Source: Linepithema humile (taxonomy: Eukaryota > Arthropoda > Insecta > Hymenoptera > Formicidae). Taken from it: a stretch of 64,000 nucleotides of DNA. The stretch is taken from the NCBI RefSeq assembly GCF_040581485.1, contig NC_090130.1, positions 27,877,418 through 27,941,417 of the forward strand, written 5' to 3'. A program made the translations under genes and the position numbers. Numbering within the stretch: the stretch's first letter is position 1; each line of letters begins with the position of its first letter. The notes beneath the pieces were generated by a model, which was not told the DNA's origin, did not search any database, and saw nothing but the letters and a program-made list of their open reading frames with translations. Below are positions 37,301-52,173 of the stretch, piece by piece.

Positions 37301-40300
37301 TCAAAGAAAAAAGAAAGTTTAATTTATCTTCTGATTGCGCAGAATTTTCTCAAATAACAATTTATCTAATATTATTTGTCCTCTTTTTATTCAATGGAAC
37401 AAATACTTTTGTTGATTTTGTTATAATTATGTACACTTAAAAATGAAATTATGAAATTTCAAAGAATAATCTGAAAAATATTATGGCTTAGCTATCGATT
37501 TGTGATACATTATTTAATGACATTTTATTCATTACATTACAGTGACCTTATTGTGGCATTTTCTAAAATAAGTGCAATGCGATAAAGTGAGACACAAATT
37601 TTTCGCGTAACTTGCAAAATTGTAATACATACCTAGTTGCCTTACTACTTTTACCAAGTCGAGTGTGTTAGTGTGCGAAAGCAGCGTTTGCAAGAATCGA
37701 GAGGCGAATTGTAGAAAGTTACCGTGTGACGAGATGCATTTTCTACGGTACCACAAGTTTCGACGTACTATAAGACTTTATTGAATAAGAAAGAAATTAC
37801 GTAGGACGGATATATGCATGACGTCACGCTATAGGACTGTACTGCAATTACTGCGAATTGGCCTTCAAGACTCGTTTAGTACAATAACGTTTTACTGATT
37901 ACAGCTGTGGATTAAATATCAGATATCTGAATAACTAAAACGCAACTAAAACATGCTTTGGAAAATACACACTCGGTTGTATTGTTTATATGAGATCATT
38001 TTACGGGAAATCACAAATGCATTTATACACTATTTATTCGATCGGGGTGCAGATTTAATGTGGAAATTTTCTAAAGCTATTCAGTATCGGGGTGCATGTG
38101 AAATTTGACACACACAGCTTTCATACTGTTTTTATTTAAAAAAAATATAGTTTTGTTACTGCATTTTTTCAAATTGCTTCAAAAGTTTTTATTTATTTGA
38201 TAAAATCTATTTTTATCTCACTTTGACTTGAGTTTTTAATTGAATTTATCATTGAAAATTAAAACTATTAACATTTCAAGTACCTATATATAATATACAA
38301 TACATTAGTAATACTGCTAGCAATTTTTCTATCATAGAAAGAGGATAAATATTTGTATTTTTTTTTGCATTTCTTTTTATTTCACACTTCACATAAAACA
38401 TCACACACTCATGTTATATCACATATAATCTTAAAACATTATTTTATTTTTTAAATATCTTAAAAATTGCTTAACACGTTACAATTATACACTGTATTTT
38501 ACAAACACGTGAACTCGGAAAGGTCTCCTCTGTTAAATAAGCAAACAGACGAACGGGATTAGTACTGCATCACGTAGACGCAACTGTACTCGCGCGTACG
38601 CGTATGATAGATATATCGACGAGTTTGCCATTGTGAGCATGCGGGTAAATGAAAAGCTACGAGCGAGCGACGTGACTCCGATGTGTCACGTCTTTGAATT
38701 CTGCCTCTCGTGATCTGTTTTTGCAACCTCTCTTTCTCTCTGCTCTCGTTAATCTACCGGAAAATCTCACTCCAGCGCATCATCCTTTTCGCATCGAAAA
38801 CTCTGCTGAGAAATCGGACTGTAGCTTAGAGCTGTAGATTCAGACAACTCTGAACTTCTGTCTAAACTTTAACTCTTTCTTTCCGATTTGAAATTTTATC
38901 GTTTAAAAAAATGGCGAGAAATCCGGTCAGGTCGTCGTTGTTACATAAGTTATCCACGTAAATTGGAAAAAAAATGGTGAAAAAGGGAACAGACATATGC
39001 CGCTTAAAACTGCAGCGAAAAATGGCGAGAATGTACAATGTTACCGGAAGTTCAACGAGGCGTGTTAAGGAACTTTTACAGAAAAAAGCTCTAGTTTTCC
39101 ATACTCGCGTTAATAATCCTTTTACTTGCGCTCCCTCGCGCGAATAAAGCTCGAAAGCTTCCATAAAATTTTAACTTGATCACGCGCGGTACATTTATAC
39201 GACTAAACCCGTTCGCTTTAACGACACTTGATAAAAAGGCGCATCGTGCGACCAGCAACAAATTTACTAGCTATTTCATGTTTACGGCGTGAAGAATATT
39301 TGTGACTTTTTGTGCGAATACACAGTTATATAAAGGATTGAATTAAGCTGATGGTATGAAACAGTGCATCTAATATTTCTCATCAATCACGTTTCTTGTT
39401 TTTCAACAATGTGAATATTATGGAATAAAAACATCAATATATGTCATATATGACAAAATGTCGATTTTATATTATAATTATATAAACAAAAATTGACTTT
39501 TGATGTAAAATGGAACCAAACTTGCTCGTACATTTCGAGACATGTTATTTAGTAAGCATTAATTAGAATTGAAATTAAACAAGAAATACGATATTACGCG
39601 TAATGATTTTGTTCTGAATATAATATTACTGTAAAACTGATGTAAAATTTTATTGCCGAAATCTCCTAAAACTGTTACATAGTTAACCTTCCTGACCGTA
39701 TGTTCAATTAAAGTTAATTACTGGCGATGAATAGTTTGACACAAGGGCGTAGGGCATACGTGAAATTTCTAGGAAGTTTAAAATATAGAAGGAAATGTGT
39801 TTAACCGTTTGAAATATATCGCACATACTAATAATTGTTGCACATTCAGTGCTATGTCTGAAGTTTTATCTACAATATTTCTATTTTTTCATTCAATAGA
39901 ATTCATTATCTTTAATCGCATTAAAAATGAACTATTCGTAAACTATTGGTTGCTTAATCCTCAGGTCATCACGGAAGGACTTATCTCTTGAAATACGATT
40001 TTGTTTTCTAAGTCCGCGTTTCATTTGCAACGAAAGATATTTGAACGTACCGAAGAAATAACCGCGAGCGTGTGTTTTGCATGAAACCACAGGAATTGTT
40101 TACCGACGCACCGTACGGGACATATATACAGTTCGTTGAATTCTCGATGGACTATGCATTATTCGGCGATACCGCGCGCGAAGTTGTTTCACATAGACAG
40201 AAGGGGGATGTATAAAACACTGACTTCGATATGTCACGTTTCCGACCCGCCACTCCGAGTCGCGACAAAAGTCTACCCGTAAAAGTACTCGGTAAATGTG

Positions 40301-43300
40301 CGGGGAAGACGCGTGTGTATGTGTGTACTTCCGGTCGGTACTGTACAACACGTATGCGATCCGTTATACTTCGGAATACCTTCGATGCGTCTTGAACAGG
40401 TTCATCGAATAAACCTACCAGCTCTCGATAACCAGAGAGGCGAGAAAAAGAAAACTTCCTAGTCCACAGATACTCCATACATTTAACTTCTTAGCGCTCA
40501 TGTCACAGCACTTGTTGCTTTGAGTTAAGATAGCAGACTTGCGAATTGCGACACTGAGATTCTTGAGATTCTTTAATTAATTTGGAATCGATTTCTCGAT
40601 GTCGACAATATAAAATAATAGTAATAAGAAATGAGACAAAATTTCGATTTTTCTTCTTTTGTGATGCCGAATTGAATAAAAATATTCAAAAGAGAACCGT
40701 GTTCCTGTTATGAAACATTTTCTGGTTGGCGGCGCGCTTTATCGGAGACGCACGATATTCCCTGTCTGTCATATATTCTATTCATTCCTGTCGGTGATTT
40801 CCCGAGCTGTATGAGGATGAATCCGCGCAGGGAAGGGACGTGGGAAGACAAAACGAAGAAAACGCGAGTGATATGTCTATGATATCGTTTCACGAATGAA
40901 TGGACATAGATTTCTAGTTCACCGTTTCGAGGAAACACTACCGACGTCTTCTACCATTTCTGCTGCTAGTAGTCGGAGTTTGTCCAGGTGCTACGCGCGT
41001 ATTTCGCATTCACTATGCATGAAACACTGCAAAACTCTAAGTAGATGGAATAACATTGTGCGACTTGCTCGACTTTTCTCGCTGAACGAATCGCCTTAGT
41101 GTAGGAGCGTTTCGGATGGCGTGTGTAAAATTTGTGCAGCGCATCCTTTAACGCATTGAGCGACAAATTTTGCAGAACGTTCTACACATCTTCCGACTAA
41201 TAATTATGTTTTTTGCGTAATATTTTTTACGGGCAAAGTTCTTCATATTTAGTAATTAAATATTTGTCTAGATGCTAACAGTATCGTAATATTTTTTTTG
41301 AAACTGGAAAGAGAAAAATTTGCTTCCAAATGCTAAATGAAATGTTTAATTTTAATTATACATATGCTATATTATGTTTCGTAATACTGATGAAATAATG
41401 TTAGGATTATATTTTTCGAGAGAAGTCTGACATTAACTTTTGATTAAATTTTTCTATTTCTATTCGTATTTTTGTTCGTATTAAAAGAGAGATATCAGAT
41501 AATAACGAGAGACATTGTGCGAGGCAATAACTGCGATGCCATTCACAGGTGAATGGCAGAAGCGCAGAAATATATTGCCATGTCCGGCTTGTTGAAAATA
41601 CGCTTTTCTCGACGCACACATTTTTCAGTGCACATTATCGGAACTGCGAGTACTTTATTAGATTTTTACTTGGGATTATCATTTCATAGCTGGTGCCGAT
41701 ATTCATTAATTCGCGAAATTGGTAGAGATATTAATCAGTCGTGTGACGAAATGCATTAGAGGGAAACAGTAGTAAACGGGGTATCGAGATGTCATACCCG
41801 GTGAATATGTCGATTCCTGTGAAACATGTGTCCGTAAATACGCGTGTCGTGCCACCTGCAGTACAGCAGTATGCAATACACAGTGCAGTATATCGCGCTC
41901 GCACCTTGCGCCCCAGAATTTGTGGAGCCTTGCGGTCGCGGGCTTCTAAATAATCCCGGAGAGTTGGTAATATCATTTGGTCCTGCAGAACTAAATAACG
42001 AAGAACAGACATTACGAGAACCGCCTCGGGTTTGATTCACTCGATGCGGATAGTTACGTATACGCGATGCGACATAATCACAGTCTAACGAAATTTGCGA
42101 GGTAAATAGCGAAATTTCTATAGCGAAGTGTTATCTAGTTAGGTAATTAGTTGAGTAATATAAAGTAATTCGCCTTGCGCGCTTTAATTAATTTCGATGG
42201 ATTTTTCTTTCGAGAAGATTTTGAGAGGCATCTGTTGCAACTTTTGAATATTCAATATCGAGTGTCTTCTGCTAATTGAGTCGTGAATTTAAATTCTGAA
42301 AAAGCTTAATTGGAACTTGTTCAAGAATCTGTCAATATGACTGCGGCCATAATTCTGGGAGATCCCGAGATATGTTATATCTGTATTCGAGACGCAGAGA
42401 GGAGACTCAAAATTATTGGTATTTCGATGCAAAAGGAGGAAATGCCCACATTGCCCAAGAGAGAGCTTCACAATTAGTGAACATATCACTGTCTCTCTGT
42501 GCACGGTGCGACACAGGGCTTTATTCACGGTGCATTATGGTCCGCCGCGCGTAATCGCCCTAATGAAATTTAAGCCACAGGCTTCGCTCAATGTGGAAAT
42601 GCATTTCGCGACGATAAATTTGCTCGCCAGGATGCAGCAGGATCTTAACGCGACGCGGCTTAATGAGAGAGGAACACGACGGGAGGATCAAAGGAGTAAT
42701 CAAGCAAGTGCGCGTCGTATTTAGACATTCTGTATACCGACGGCAAATGTCCTCGATACAAGGGATCGGATTCGCCAGATACGGCGGACACGCGTGATTC
42801 GCATTTCGATCGGATTCGATTATGCTTGATCAGACCTAGTTCTGCAACCCTAAGTGTCAACGTGCCTTATCAAAGGCAGCTGGTCTGTTAGATTGGATAG
42901 GGAAGGTACACGTCTTACACTGCGGCACCATAATAACGGCCGGATGTTCGAGTCCTCTCTGAGGCGTGGCGCAAGATACACGTGGCTTGACTGCATTTAG
43001 AATGTTCGGGGAAAAATGGGTTGGTAAATCTGAAATGCGGTATCAGCAAATCAAGTCATGTCTCGGCATAAGTGTCTCGGCTGTGCTTCCGCTTGCTCTC
43101 ATAAATTAAATAAATGTAAATTTTATGTGCAGGTTTAATCCAACTAATTTACATTTTGTCAATAGCGATTAATTATAGTTGCAATTCTAAACGGTAAATT
43201 TTTATTTAATTTGTAAATAATCGGGTTAAAAAAATTTATGATTATACATATGAATTTTTTCAATGATTTTAATTTTTGTCATTTTGAGATAATACGATCT

Positions 43301-46300
43301 CCGCGTACTTTTCTTTTCAATTAGTTCTACGATGCGTTATAAGCTCGACGAAATAAGTTCGCCATAAGAGATTCAGCGAAGTATAACTAGATGAAAGACT
43401 TCAGTTAATTCGGACTTAGGACTCTGTGAATGCGAATGTAATTCGTAGAAGCACTTGGAACTTCACGTTTTATACGATGAGACAGATGATATATCGAAGT
43501 TTTCCGAACATTCAAAATTCGCGAAACATTTGAAATTCCTTATATTATGTGCACATTTGATGCAGCATTATTCGTTATTTATATTTGCATAATTAGTTGC
43601 GACCAATTTATACAACAAGTCTCACATAAATTTTTAGAATACAATTTTTACCATATTTTTTAATATTAAAAAAATATATATAATTTGAAGAAACAAGTGA
43701 AATATTAATTCTATATTACAATGAAACAGTACAGATCCAAAAAATTTTTTCGCAAACTGTAGAAAAACATTTATACAAAAGAGAAATTAGGAGAAAGAAA
43801 TAAATGAATGAAATGACGCTTGTGTACAAATCCAAAGAAATTAAGCTGGAAAAACTGATCTCATGAAAACAAAACTGTATCTTTGAACGAAAAATAACTT
43901 TAGAAAAAAGTTTCCATTATTCATTATTTAAGATAGTTTTATCCCACCCATTGTTGTAAAATACCGAGCGCGTAATTTATTTGTCATCATGCTATATAAA
44001 TGATTGAGAAATGTTCTGTCGGCTATGTAATTCATACCGATTAACGAATAACGCAAATATTTAGGATGCCGAGTAACTCCGCTGCCTTGTTTGATCACGT
44101 TGAATGAATTGTTTAATCGCAGTGGTCGATGAGATTGGAAAGCAGATAATTAATGATAAAGGAGTGTGTTTGTTTTTGGGCGAATTGAATTATCTTGATC
44201 CATCACGGGATATATATGCTAAAACGTTATATGATTAATGCGCTTGTTCCGCTTTTATTCCGCTGAATAATCGCTCTAGAATATCTAAAAAATATTAAAC
44301 TTTTTAAGTCTACAAAAATCCACTTCTCGAGTTGAAATTTCATTTATTTCTATTTTCCTCCTTTTGCGACCGAGTAAAGATCTTTTTTAGTAATACGAGG
44401 TTTTGAGATTCTATTTCAACTTTTTAGATAAATAAAAAATTTGTAGGCTTCTTTGGGAGCTTAAGTCCTCCAAGATTCAATTGAATCTCAGCGAACGATA
44501 AAATCTTACCTAATTAAATCTCGCAAATATATCCGCAAGGTGCACTTAATTTGCCATCGCTTATAATTGGAAAACTTTATTTACGTGAATTTTGCTTCGA
44601 CATTTAAAGAAAAATCAATTTCTAATTAGCTGAAGCAATCGTGATTAAAATTCGAAATAAAATTAGAATGAGAAGTGTTCTTCGAAGAGATTTCTGAAGA
44701 AGATTCCGAATTATCGCATGCAAAACCCACTTCCCACCACAAAACGCAAATAATATCAAGCTTGAGGTTTGGCGAACGCGCTGCTATAAAAAGAAAATGC
44801 TCTATCACATTTTCAGTGCAGTATCTTTTTCCTCTTTGAGAGATACCGCGATTAAACTTTAAACAACGTCATAAGGAGTTTTCGAGTGAAGTTCCGCACA
44901 ACTTTGGCGCATCTTCAAAGTTCTTCCTTCTATTTTCCGGCATAAAGAGTTAACCAGGGGCGCGGCTTTTCGTGCGCGTTATCTCGGGGACGTACGGCGC
45001 ATCGCTTAATCTGCTAAATTGCCGTGTACAGTCGAAGAGCGAGATCTTCGAGGATTACGGCTTAATGAAATTTGAACCCGGTGGATTTGCTCGTGGTACA
45101 AGCGTGCCCGCAACCCCCCGACGCGAGTACATACGTAACCCCACGGAATCTCGACCTTAAGACCGGCACTTACCCTAAAAGACAAATTCGCCCAGGGATA
45201 TTCTAAGGAACCGCCGTGGTACGATGAGCGTAGTCGCGTGTTTCGGTAATCCGGCGGATGTAATCGCCTCCGTTACGTACGTAAAGGCGAGGTGAAATCC
45301 GTTAAGTCGTCTTCATCTTGTAAGATACATCCGCGATACCGTCCGTTATTCGAGAGTGGAGGAGCGTTGTACTCTACCATGTAAATCGTCTTGTACCGAG
45401 ATTAAGTCGGACTGTGTCGCTTCTTCCACTGTCATTTGCTAAGATAGTGCACGATAACGCAGATGATAAAATCCGTTATTAATGGACATTGTTATTTTTG
45501 ACTGGCGAATAAACTGAATACATAAAAATTACGCGTTGCGCATTACAAAAATCGCATTGAAATCTTAAAAACATTTTTGTGATGATAATATCCCATTTGT
45601 GTTATCAATTTAAAAAATTTCACGGAAAATATGATAAAGCGGATATTTTGCATCGGACGACTTATTTTAAATAAGAATTTTATTACGCATCATATTTCTT
45701 CATTACTATTCATTGCTGTTTATTGCTTCATTGCTATTCACTACTACTTCCAAACGTTTAACTTAGTAAGCGGGCTCCGAATGAAGTTTCTATTGTATTT
45801 TCTCGAAATCTCCTCGGTTCCTGAATTCGTGATCTTAGATAACTGACGTGGGTATTAAGGGCTTTTTAAGTCCTTAAGTTAAATAACAATTAAGCATTAA
45901 GTAGCAATTACCAGCCACAAAAGCTGTGCCGAGATGGCGCTTTCGCTGCACTGTACTGCGGCATCAAAGACCGTATTAATCTCTTCGTTGCATCGCGACG
46001 AAAGGACGGCGCGCGCTCAACTCGTGAAGTATTCATCGATCGATCACGAAGTCTCTCTTCGCCAGATGGAGAAGAGAGGAAAGCCCATTCCCCCTTTTGT
46101 TCTTCAAAAAGCGGCGGCCATCGCGCGGCGAAAGCAAGAGCGGCGATTAGAATTGCACTTCTCTCTTTACACGATCTTCCTCTTTTCTATGTCGCCGTAC
46201 CCTTTTCGCGCGCGCAACCGCCGGAAACGGCGCTGTTCTCACGTAAATGCGCATAAATTTTCTCTGGCTCCCGTTTGCCTCTTTTCTCTCTTTTCTCTCG

Positions 46301-49300
46301 CGTCCGCATCTTGTTTTTTTTTTTTCCTTCCCTTTTTCTCTTCGGCGAAGGGACTTTAATTCCACGGTCGTCTTAATCAAAAGTTACGGTCCCGTTGTTT
46401 TGCACTGAGTTAAAGCGCCGCACTTGCGCGCGCGAACGCTTATGAAAATGGATTTTAATTCGGTGAAAGTGAAAAACAGAGTTAATCTTACTCGGCAGTC
46501 GCACGCCGCCGGGCGAGATTAAAATTTCGAATCGCCGCGACCAACGAGAATTCAGGGAATTATTCAAACCAGTTGAAGCATTTTATCGAAACGTGAGACT
46601 GCAATATCCCGAGTGGTCATTTTCACATATTTCTAACGATTGAATGTGAATTCTCTCGCCATTTTATACGACTTACGTGTACGCGATAAATATATCGCGT
46701 AACATTTTAATGCACATTCGCTTTCTTTCGACGAGGTTGAAGAAACACATAGTTTTAACAATATAAATATGATATTTAAAGTCCAGAAATAAGATTCAGC
46801 AATTGTTTATTGGTGCGCAGTCGTCCCACTTTTTTTATCTACTATCATTTGAATATTCCGGTGATAATAACTACGATTTTAAATCGCCAATCGTGTGTTT
46901 ACAAAGCCATTCGCTTCCGCTTTGATTACTTTTATTAAGCCAATCGACTTCCGTTAATGATCGGCTTAGCTAATGGGATAGACCGAGAAGGAAATTAGAA
47001 AGATATGATCGGATTGGGGTGAGAAAGAAAAAGAGTGAGGCAGCGAGGAAGGAAGACAAAGGGTTGGTCCGAAGTTAAGTAGGCACCTCTGAAACCTTAT
47101 CTACGCTTTTCGTTCGCGAATCTCGTAAACTTTTGATGTTATCCGCTCGAACTAAAAGGAGCCCTATTTCAGAAGATGAAGGGACGCACAAATCTTGGGC
47201 GAGGTACCGGATAACAAATAGTTCACGCGCGCTAAAGCGGAAGCAATTACAATCGATTAACGCGCAATATTTAATTAAATTGCGCTTTGTATTGATATCT
47301 GCTATTTTAAAGACGATAAAAAGAAAATAAACATCGAGCATTAGTGAATTATGTGACGCTGTTGTCAATCTAAAAGAGATGATATATAGTCTTTTACGTG
47401 TTATATTTTTATTAACACTTGTAGAATCTTTTTTTATTGTTACAGTGAATCATGTAACAAATATAAAAAATTATCAATTTGATCATTAAATCAATTACTA
47501 ATCGTCAAATACGTTTTACTAACACTGTTATTAGTTGTGAAGTACGTGACGCTGTTGTTAGTCCACGCGCACAAATAACGGCATTGTTGCAGAGAATTAT
47601 GAACTAATTAACTCTTCGCACGAAGGTTTACGTCGCGCGTGCTTGAGCAGATGCAGTTACGCAAGCCGCAGCAGCGTCCGATCTGCACTGGATTGTAACG
47701 AATTTCGATGTTAATTAAGTCGAAACTTTCAATGAGCACAAGCGACGCGACAGTCTCTCTTTGTTTTGCAGAAAGCCTTTGATTTGCTTGTTTAATTTTA
47801 TTCAGCATGTATTATAATGAACAAATTTTTGTTATAATATTGACTTTATATGTATATCTGAAAAATACAATAGAATCAGTAATTATTAAAAAGCTTTTTA
47901 ACAATTTGATATTTTAAATATGTTTATTTAATTATTCACTTTTTAAAAATATCTATTAATTATATAAATGTTAATAAAATTATATATTTATTGATTTATC
48001 TTATTCTGTACGATTTATAATTTAAAAATCGAGTTTTTTTATATTTACGACTGTATGCATAATAAATGTTAATTTTATTCTAATATCATAGAAAGCTGCG
48101 ATTTAACGTATAACGAATTTTCTTTATAATATAAAACGCATAATATATATAATACAAAGATTATTATGCGATTAAGTCTTTTTAAACGCAAAACCTGTTT
48201 AGCGTAGTGTCACCTCTCGTTAATATGCGACCAAGAGTAAATAATATAAAGTAAGTGCAACAAGAAAATTAATTTTCGTTGCTGTACGCTTAATCTTGTT
48301 ACGAAGTATAAGGGAAAAATAATTGAGAGTAGTTCCTGTAACCTATTTTGCAGAAAACAATTTACACGTTGCGGAACTTTAAATAACGTTTTTAACGATC
48401 TGCGTGCAATGACATCTTAAATGAGACTTTTATGTGTCACATAAAATACGTATAGAAAACATGATGCAAAATTAATTAAACTTTTTAAGTATTCTTTGGA
48501 ATATTCTATTCAAGAAAAATTTAGAGGAACAATGTGAAAAGGAAATAATTTTGACTGAAAAAATGAGAAAGCAATTAATCTTGTGTTTCAAATAATCGGT
48601 TTAATTAAAGAAAAAAACTAATTAATGTAAATTTAAATTAATTATCGAATTTAAATTAAGGAAAAAAAATAGAAACAGAATTGAAACAGAAAAATTGAAA
48701 TTATTTTCCTTCTAATATAAAATATCTAAATTTTCATTTATTCGGCAGTCTCTGATTATGAAATAGATTGTTTGATAAAGAATTATCTGAAACAGTATCC
48801 ATTTCAGTATTTCCTTATTCGAGATATACGCTAATTAGATTTTTTCTCATCTAGATATCTAGACGGTTACAAAAATATTCGTAGAGAAATTTCTCTTTTG
48901 TCCCAGACATCGCGACGCCCAACGCTTATTACAATGCTTATTCTTTTCGACGCTTCCGCTGGAACGTTTTATATTCTGCGGTTTTTCACCATATTGTGAG
49001 TTGAACATTTCTTTTTTTAATCGCAAGATACTGAAATCGTTGATCGCACCAGGATATGCTCAATTTTTATTCTGTGAAACTATCGTTTCTTCCATATCTG
49101 TTTTTTTTCTCTTTTGAAACATGATATCTTTTGCATAAAATGCAAGTTAATGACTGTCTCAGCAGATCATCGGCATTTAATTCTTAAATCAAGCATACTC
49201 ACTGTTTGCCAATAAGCTGTGATCTCCTTTAACGCTCTGTATTTTAGTTAATCATAACATCCCACAGCTATCATAAGCCAATGTACTTTTCTCAGATGTA

Positions 49301-49599
49301 ATTTTCTCATTAAAAATATTTAGTAATTAGTAACGGTGCAATTATAAACTATTTGAAATCAACATTTTTCTGGAATTAAACATGAATCCCGGATATGTCA
49401 AAAATATAATAATACTGACGCAATTTCGCATTTTCATAAAATTGCACGCTCTGGAAAAGAGAAATGTATTGCATACCCGCCCTCTTTTCTCTTTTCCCTC
49501 CCCCCAAGTATGTTGAGGCAAAAGCAAGGAAAGTAAAATTTCCTTCCTTTCGTCTTTAATCTTTCAGTACTCCCTTTTTCCTTCGTAGATGTCAGCGTT
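34367..49599. other. 15 kb gene-free stretch
   Basis: AT-rich DNA with CpG-rich patches near 36680-37140, 38560-38720, 40070-40480, 41830-42060, 42540-42960, 44950-45330 and 45930-46560. ORFs within the patches (up to 157 codons, at 36640-37113) are low-complexity or domain-less. A weak donor after 36546 follows a promoter-like patch. A diverged short repeat containing GTGACGCTGTTGT lies near 47350 and 47545. No gene or RNA is supported. Confidence 0.4.
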
Positions 49600-49856
49600 T
49601 GCGATGTAATAAGGAGTTGCGAGTTATTTCGGGGCTTTGCATGCCAGACGTGCGCGAGCGTTAGCACGTGCGTGGAGCGTGGGCGTAATTCTCGAGACTA
49701 CTTCCTTCGAGATCTCCCCGCCGCAGTCGCGAAAACTTTCACTATAAAACTGTCCATCGTTGCCCCGTCGTTGTGACTGACAGCTCCATTTGCGACGTCA
49801 GGGGAGAAATTCCTTGCTGGAAAGACTAATCGAAAGTACGCTGGGGAACCAGCTGC
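49600..49856 (+). promoter_or_regulatory. TATA-containing promoter candidate with noncoding first exon
   Basis: TATAAAA lies at 49743-49749 in a CpG-rich patch. It is followed about 30 nt later by plausible start sites, and at 49856 by a donor CAGCTGC then GTGAGT. No ATG lies between the TATA box and the donor, so an exon here would be untranslated. It points to the right, like the other candidate first exons. This is a motif inference only. Confidence 0.3.
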
Positions 49857-51537
49857 GTGAGTTTTTCCGACTTTATGAAGGACGCCGTATCTCTCGCTTA
49901 CGCCGGTTCATCTACAATTTTATTCGCGGCTACGCAGAAGCGACTGAAAAAGTCGCGTAAGCGTGAATCTCTGCTCTGCGACAGAAATAAACCCTCGGCG
50001 ATAAATGAGTTTTTTTTAATTTTCCGTTAAATAATTACAATTTTAAATCGGTTTTCATACTGTGATAAAAAATTCCCAGTTATTTGACGAACTCTATTAT
50101 AATTTTAATATTCTTTGGTTTAAAACTCTTCGCCGCGATTCTTTCGTTCCTACAATATTGAATGGAGACCGCTACAGTTAACAGATCTGTGGTTAATTTA
50201 CGTCCGTTACATTTGACGTGTTAAATTTGCTCGTATATTAAGTGCGAAAGTTTAGATCGGGCTTACGGCACGATACCGCAATCTCGAATGCGAGAAATTT
50301 TGGCAAATAGGTTACACGATGGGTTTGTACGATCCATTGCCTCGGGAACGGTCAGCGGTCGTAGGCCGTGCAAGGTTGACAGTAAGATAGATTTATAAGC
50401 TAAAGTTTCGCCGACTGTCTGGTCATTTATCATAACTAACGCGCTGGATCACGTTAGTCAACCCTTTAACTAGCGCGTGCGCACACATATAGACACTTTA
50501 CTTGCTGCACTCCACTCCAGTGCATTTCCGCAATATATTCGTCTTGTGATATTATCTTCTGTAATACTAACAGCATGACGAACCGCCGAGAGATTAATGT
50601 TCTATCTTGCTGCCTGAAATTATATTTGATTATACGCTTCTTAACGTTTTTACATTGTTTTTTTTTCTACTTGCAATATGCTGTCATATATTTGTTATCA
50701 CATTTTTGTAGTCGAAATTAGTTTTTTTTTTTTACGTCAAAGTTAATATTATAAAGAAATTAGCAAATTTTTTCTTCCGATTTATAAAAAAAATTATATT
50801 CGTAATAACCAAGTTTTGGAATTGGCGTAAGAAAGAATATATAGGTGTTATGTTGAAATTGAGCTCTTCAATGGTTTTAACGTTACCCGCTATTTTGTCG
50901 CTAATCTATGACGTTCAATTACAAAGGTCGGCTACCTTTAATCACGTTACATACAGGATTTGTGGATCACTGCTATTCCCGGAATAAGGGAACTATTCGT
51001 CGGTTGAGGAACTGTGACAGTCGTCGCCGTTCCTCGTTAAGACGCCACGCTGAACGCGCTATTGTCTAATTAATGAAGTTACCGATTTGCACTCGGAGCA
51101 AAACGCGCCACAATAGATTGTTTCAGATACTAACGCAGAGTGGACCGGATTTCTGTGGCGTATTGACGCGCAACAGTGCCCTAATCCAACCTGGCTTTAT
51201 ATCATCCGTATTCACAACACACAATGCACCTTAGTATTAATCTGCGCACAAAGCAAATTGTATCGTATTACATTATGCAACGGTATAACCCTTCCCATTT
51301 TCATTCCTTCTGTTGCACGTCACCGGAAAATTATTGTTGAATTAAGAATGTTGCTCGCGAAGGTGATATAAAAATCTTTATATGGAATTTTCATTAAAAC
51401 ATTGAGTCTGATAACAACTATTTATAATAGAAATTAGAACATTTAGACAGAGTGATATGGATTCTCGAATAAAGTTTCCATTAATAAATATATAAACTTC
51501 AGATTTATAAAATGAAGATTAGAAAGACTTTACGCGC
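49857..51537. other. Noncoding stretch left of the envelope locus
   Basis: Mixed AT-rich and CpG-rich DNA with no supported gene. The stretch ends at a GCGC-rich motif that forms the left half of the inverted match flanking the retroviral locus. Confidence 0.45.
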
Positions 51538-51548
51538 GCGCTGTTACG

Positions 51549-51645
51549 TGCCGATATGCAACGTAATGAATGTTGAAACAGAATACTTTCTGTGAAGAAT
51601 CTTTATTCCGGGCTGCTAGTCGGTGTTGCTCGTCAGAGCTGCGAA
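51549..51645 (-). repeat. 3' LTR remnant (left copy of direct repeat)
   Basis: This copy matches 55683-55784 in the same orientation, with eight substitutions and one 5-nt gap. It carries AATAAA on the minus strand (51602-51607), as an R region would. On the + strand it starts with TG, so on the minus strand it ends in CA as LTRs do. Confidence 0.55.
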
Positions 51646-52121
51646 TAATAATTATCGCATTAATTTTAGAATTATTTTAAATATTCTATTTTGACTGCTT
51701 AAAGTATCAAATTAGGTGTTCGATTGAACATTTTGGTCGAAAGTAGGAGAAAAATTTCGACTTGGAAACTTATTGTCTAGGATTATAATAAACAGAAAAA
51801 TTAATACAAATGACATAATGCAATACAATTAGGTTAACAATAAGATATAACAGTCTTATACTTTTAACACACACACACACATACATATATAGATTCTGAT
51901 ACTAAGTTAATTCGCTATGTTAATATTTAGGCGATACAAAGTCATGTTTTCTTATATGTACTCTAATTTTGACAAACAATTGTTACAAGAGCGAGAACGT
52001 CGGCTCTCATTATTTCTATTGAGTCGCTTTTAGTACGCTGAAGGGGTTCATTGTTGTCGTGAGATATCGGTGCAAATGTAACTTCACGTTATGTCGGATA
52101 AGCATTATATCGGCTGGTTAT

Positions 52122-52127
52122 TTTATT
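52122..52127 (-). terminator. Candidate env poly(A) signal
   Basis: AATAAA on the minus strand about 47 nt after the env stop. A second AATAAA lies in the LTR-like repeat at 51602-51607 and could be the native one. Confidence 0.35.
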
Positions 52128-52173
52128 GTTAAACAATTGTTAAATTGGACGCGACCTTCTTTCACAACATAAT

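Noticed and set aside
42890..42965. tRNA-like B box (GTTCGAGTCC)
   Set aside because: The T stem and acceptor stem do not pair and no proper A box lies at the right distance.
45934..46359. 141-codon ORF
   Set aside because: The end is low-complexity (Phe/Ser from CT-rich sequence) and there is no domain or ortholog-like motif.
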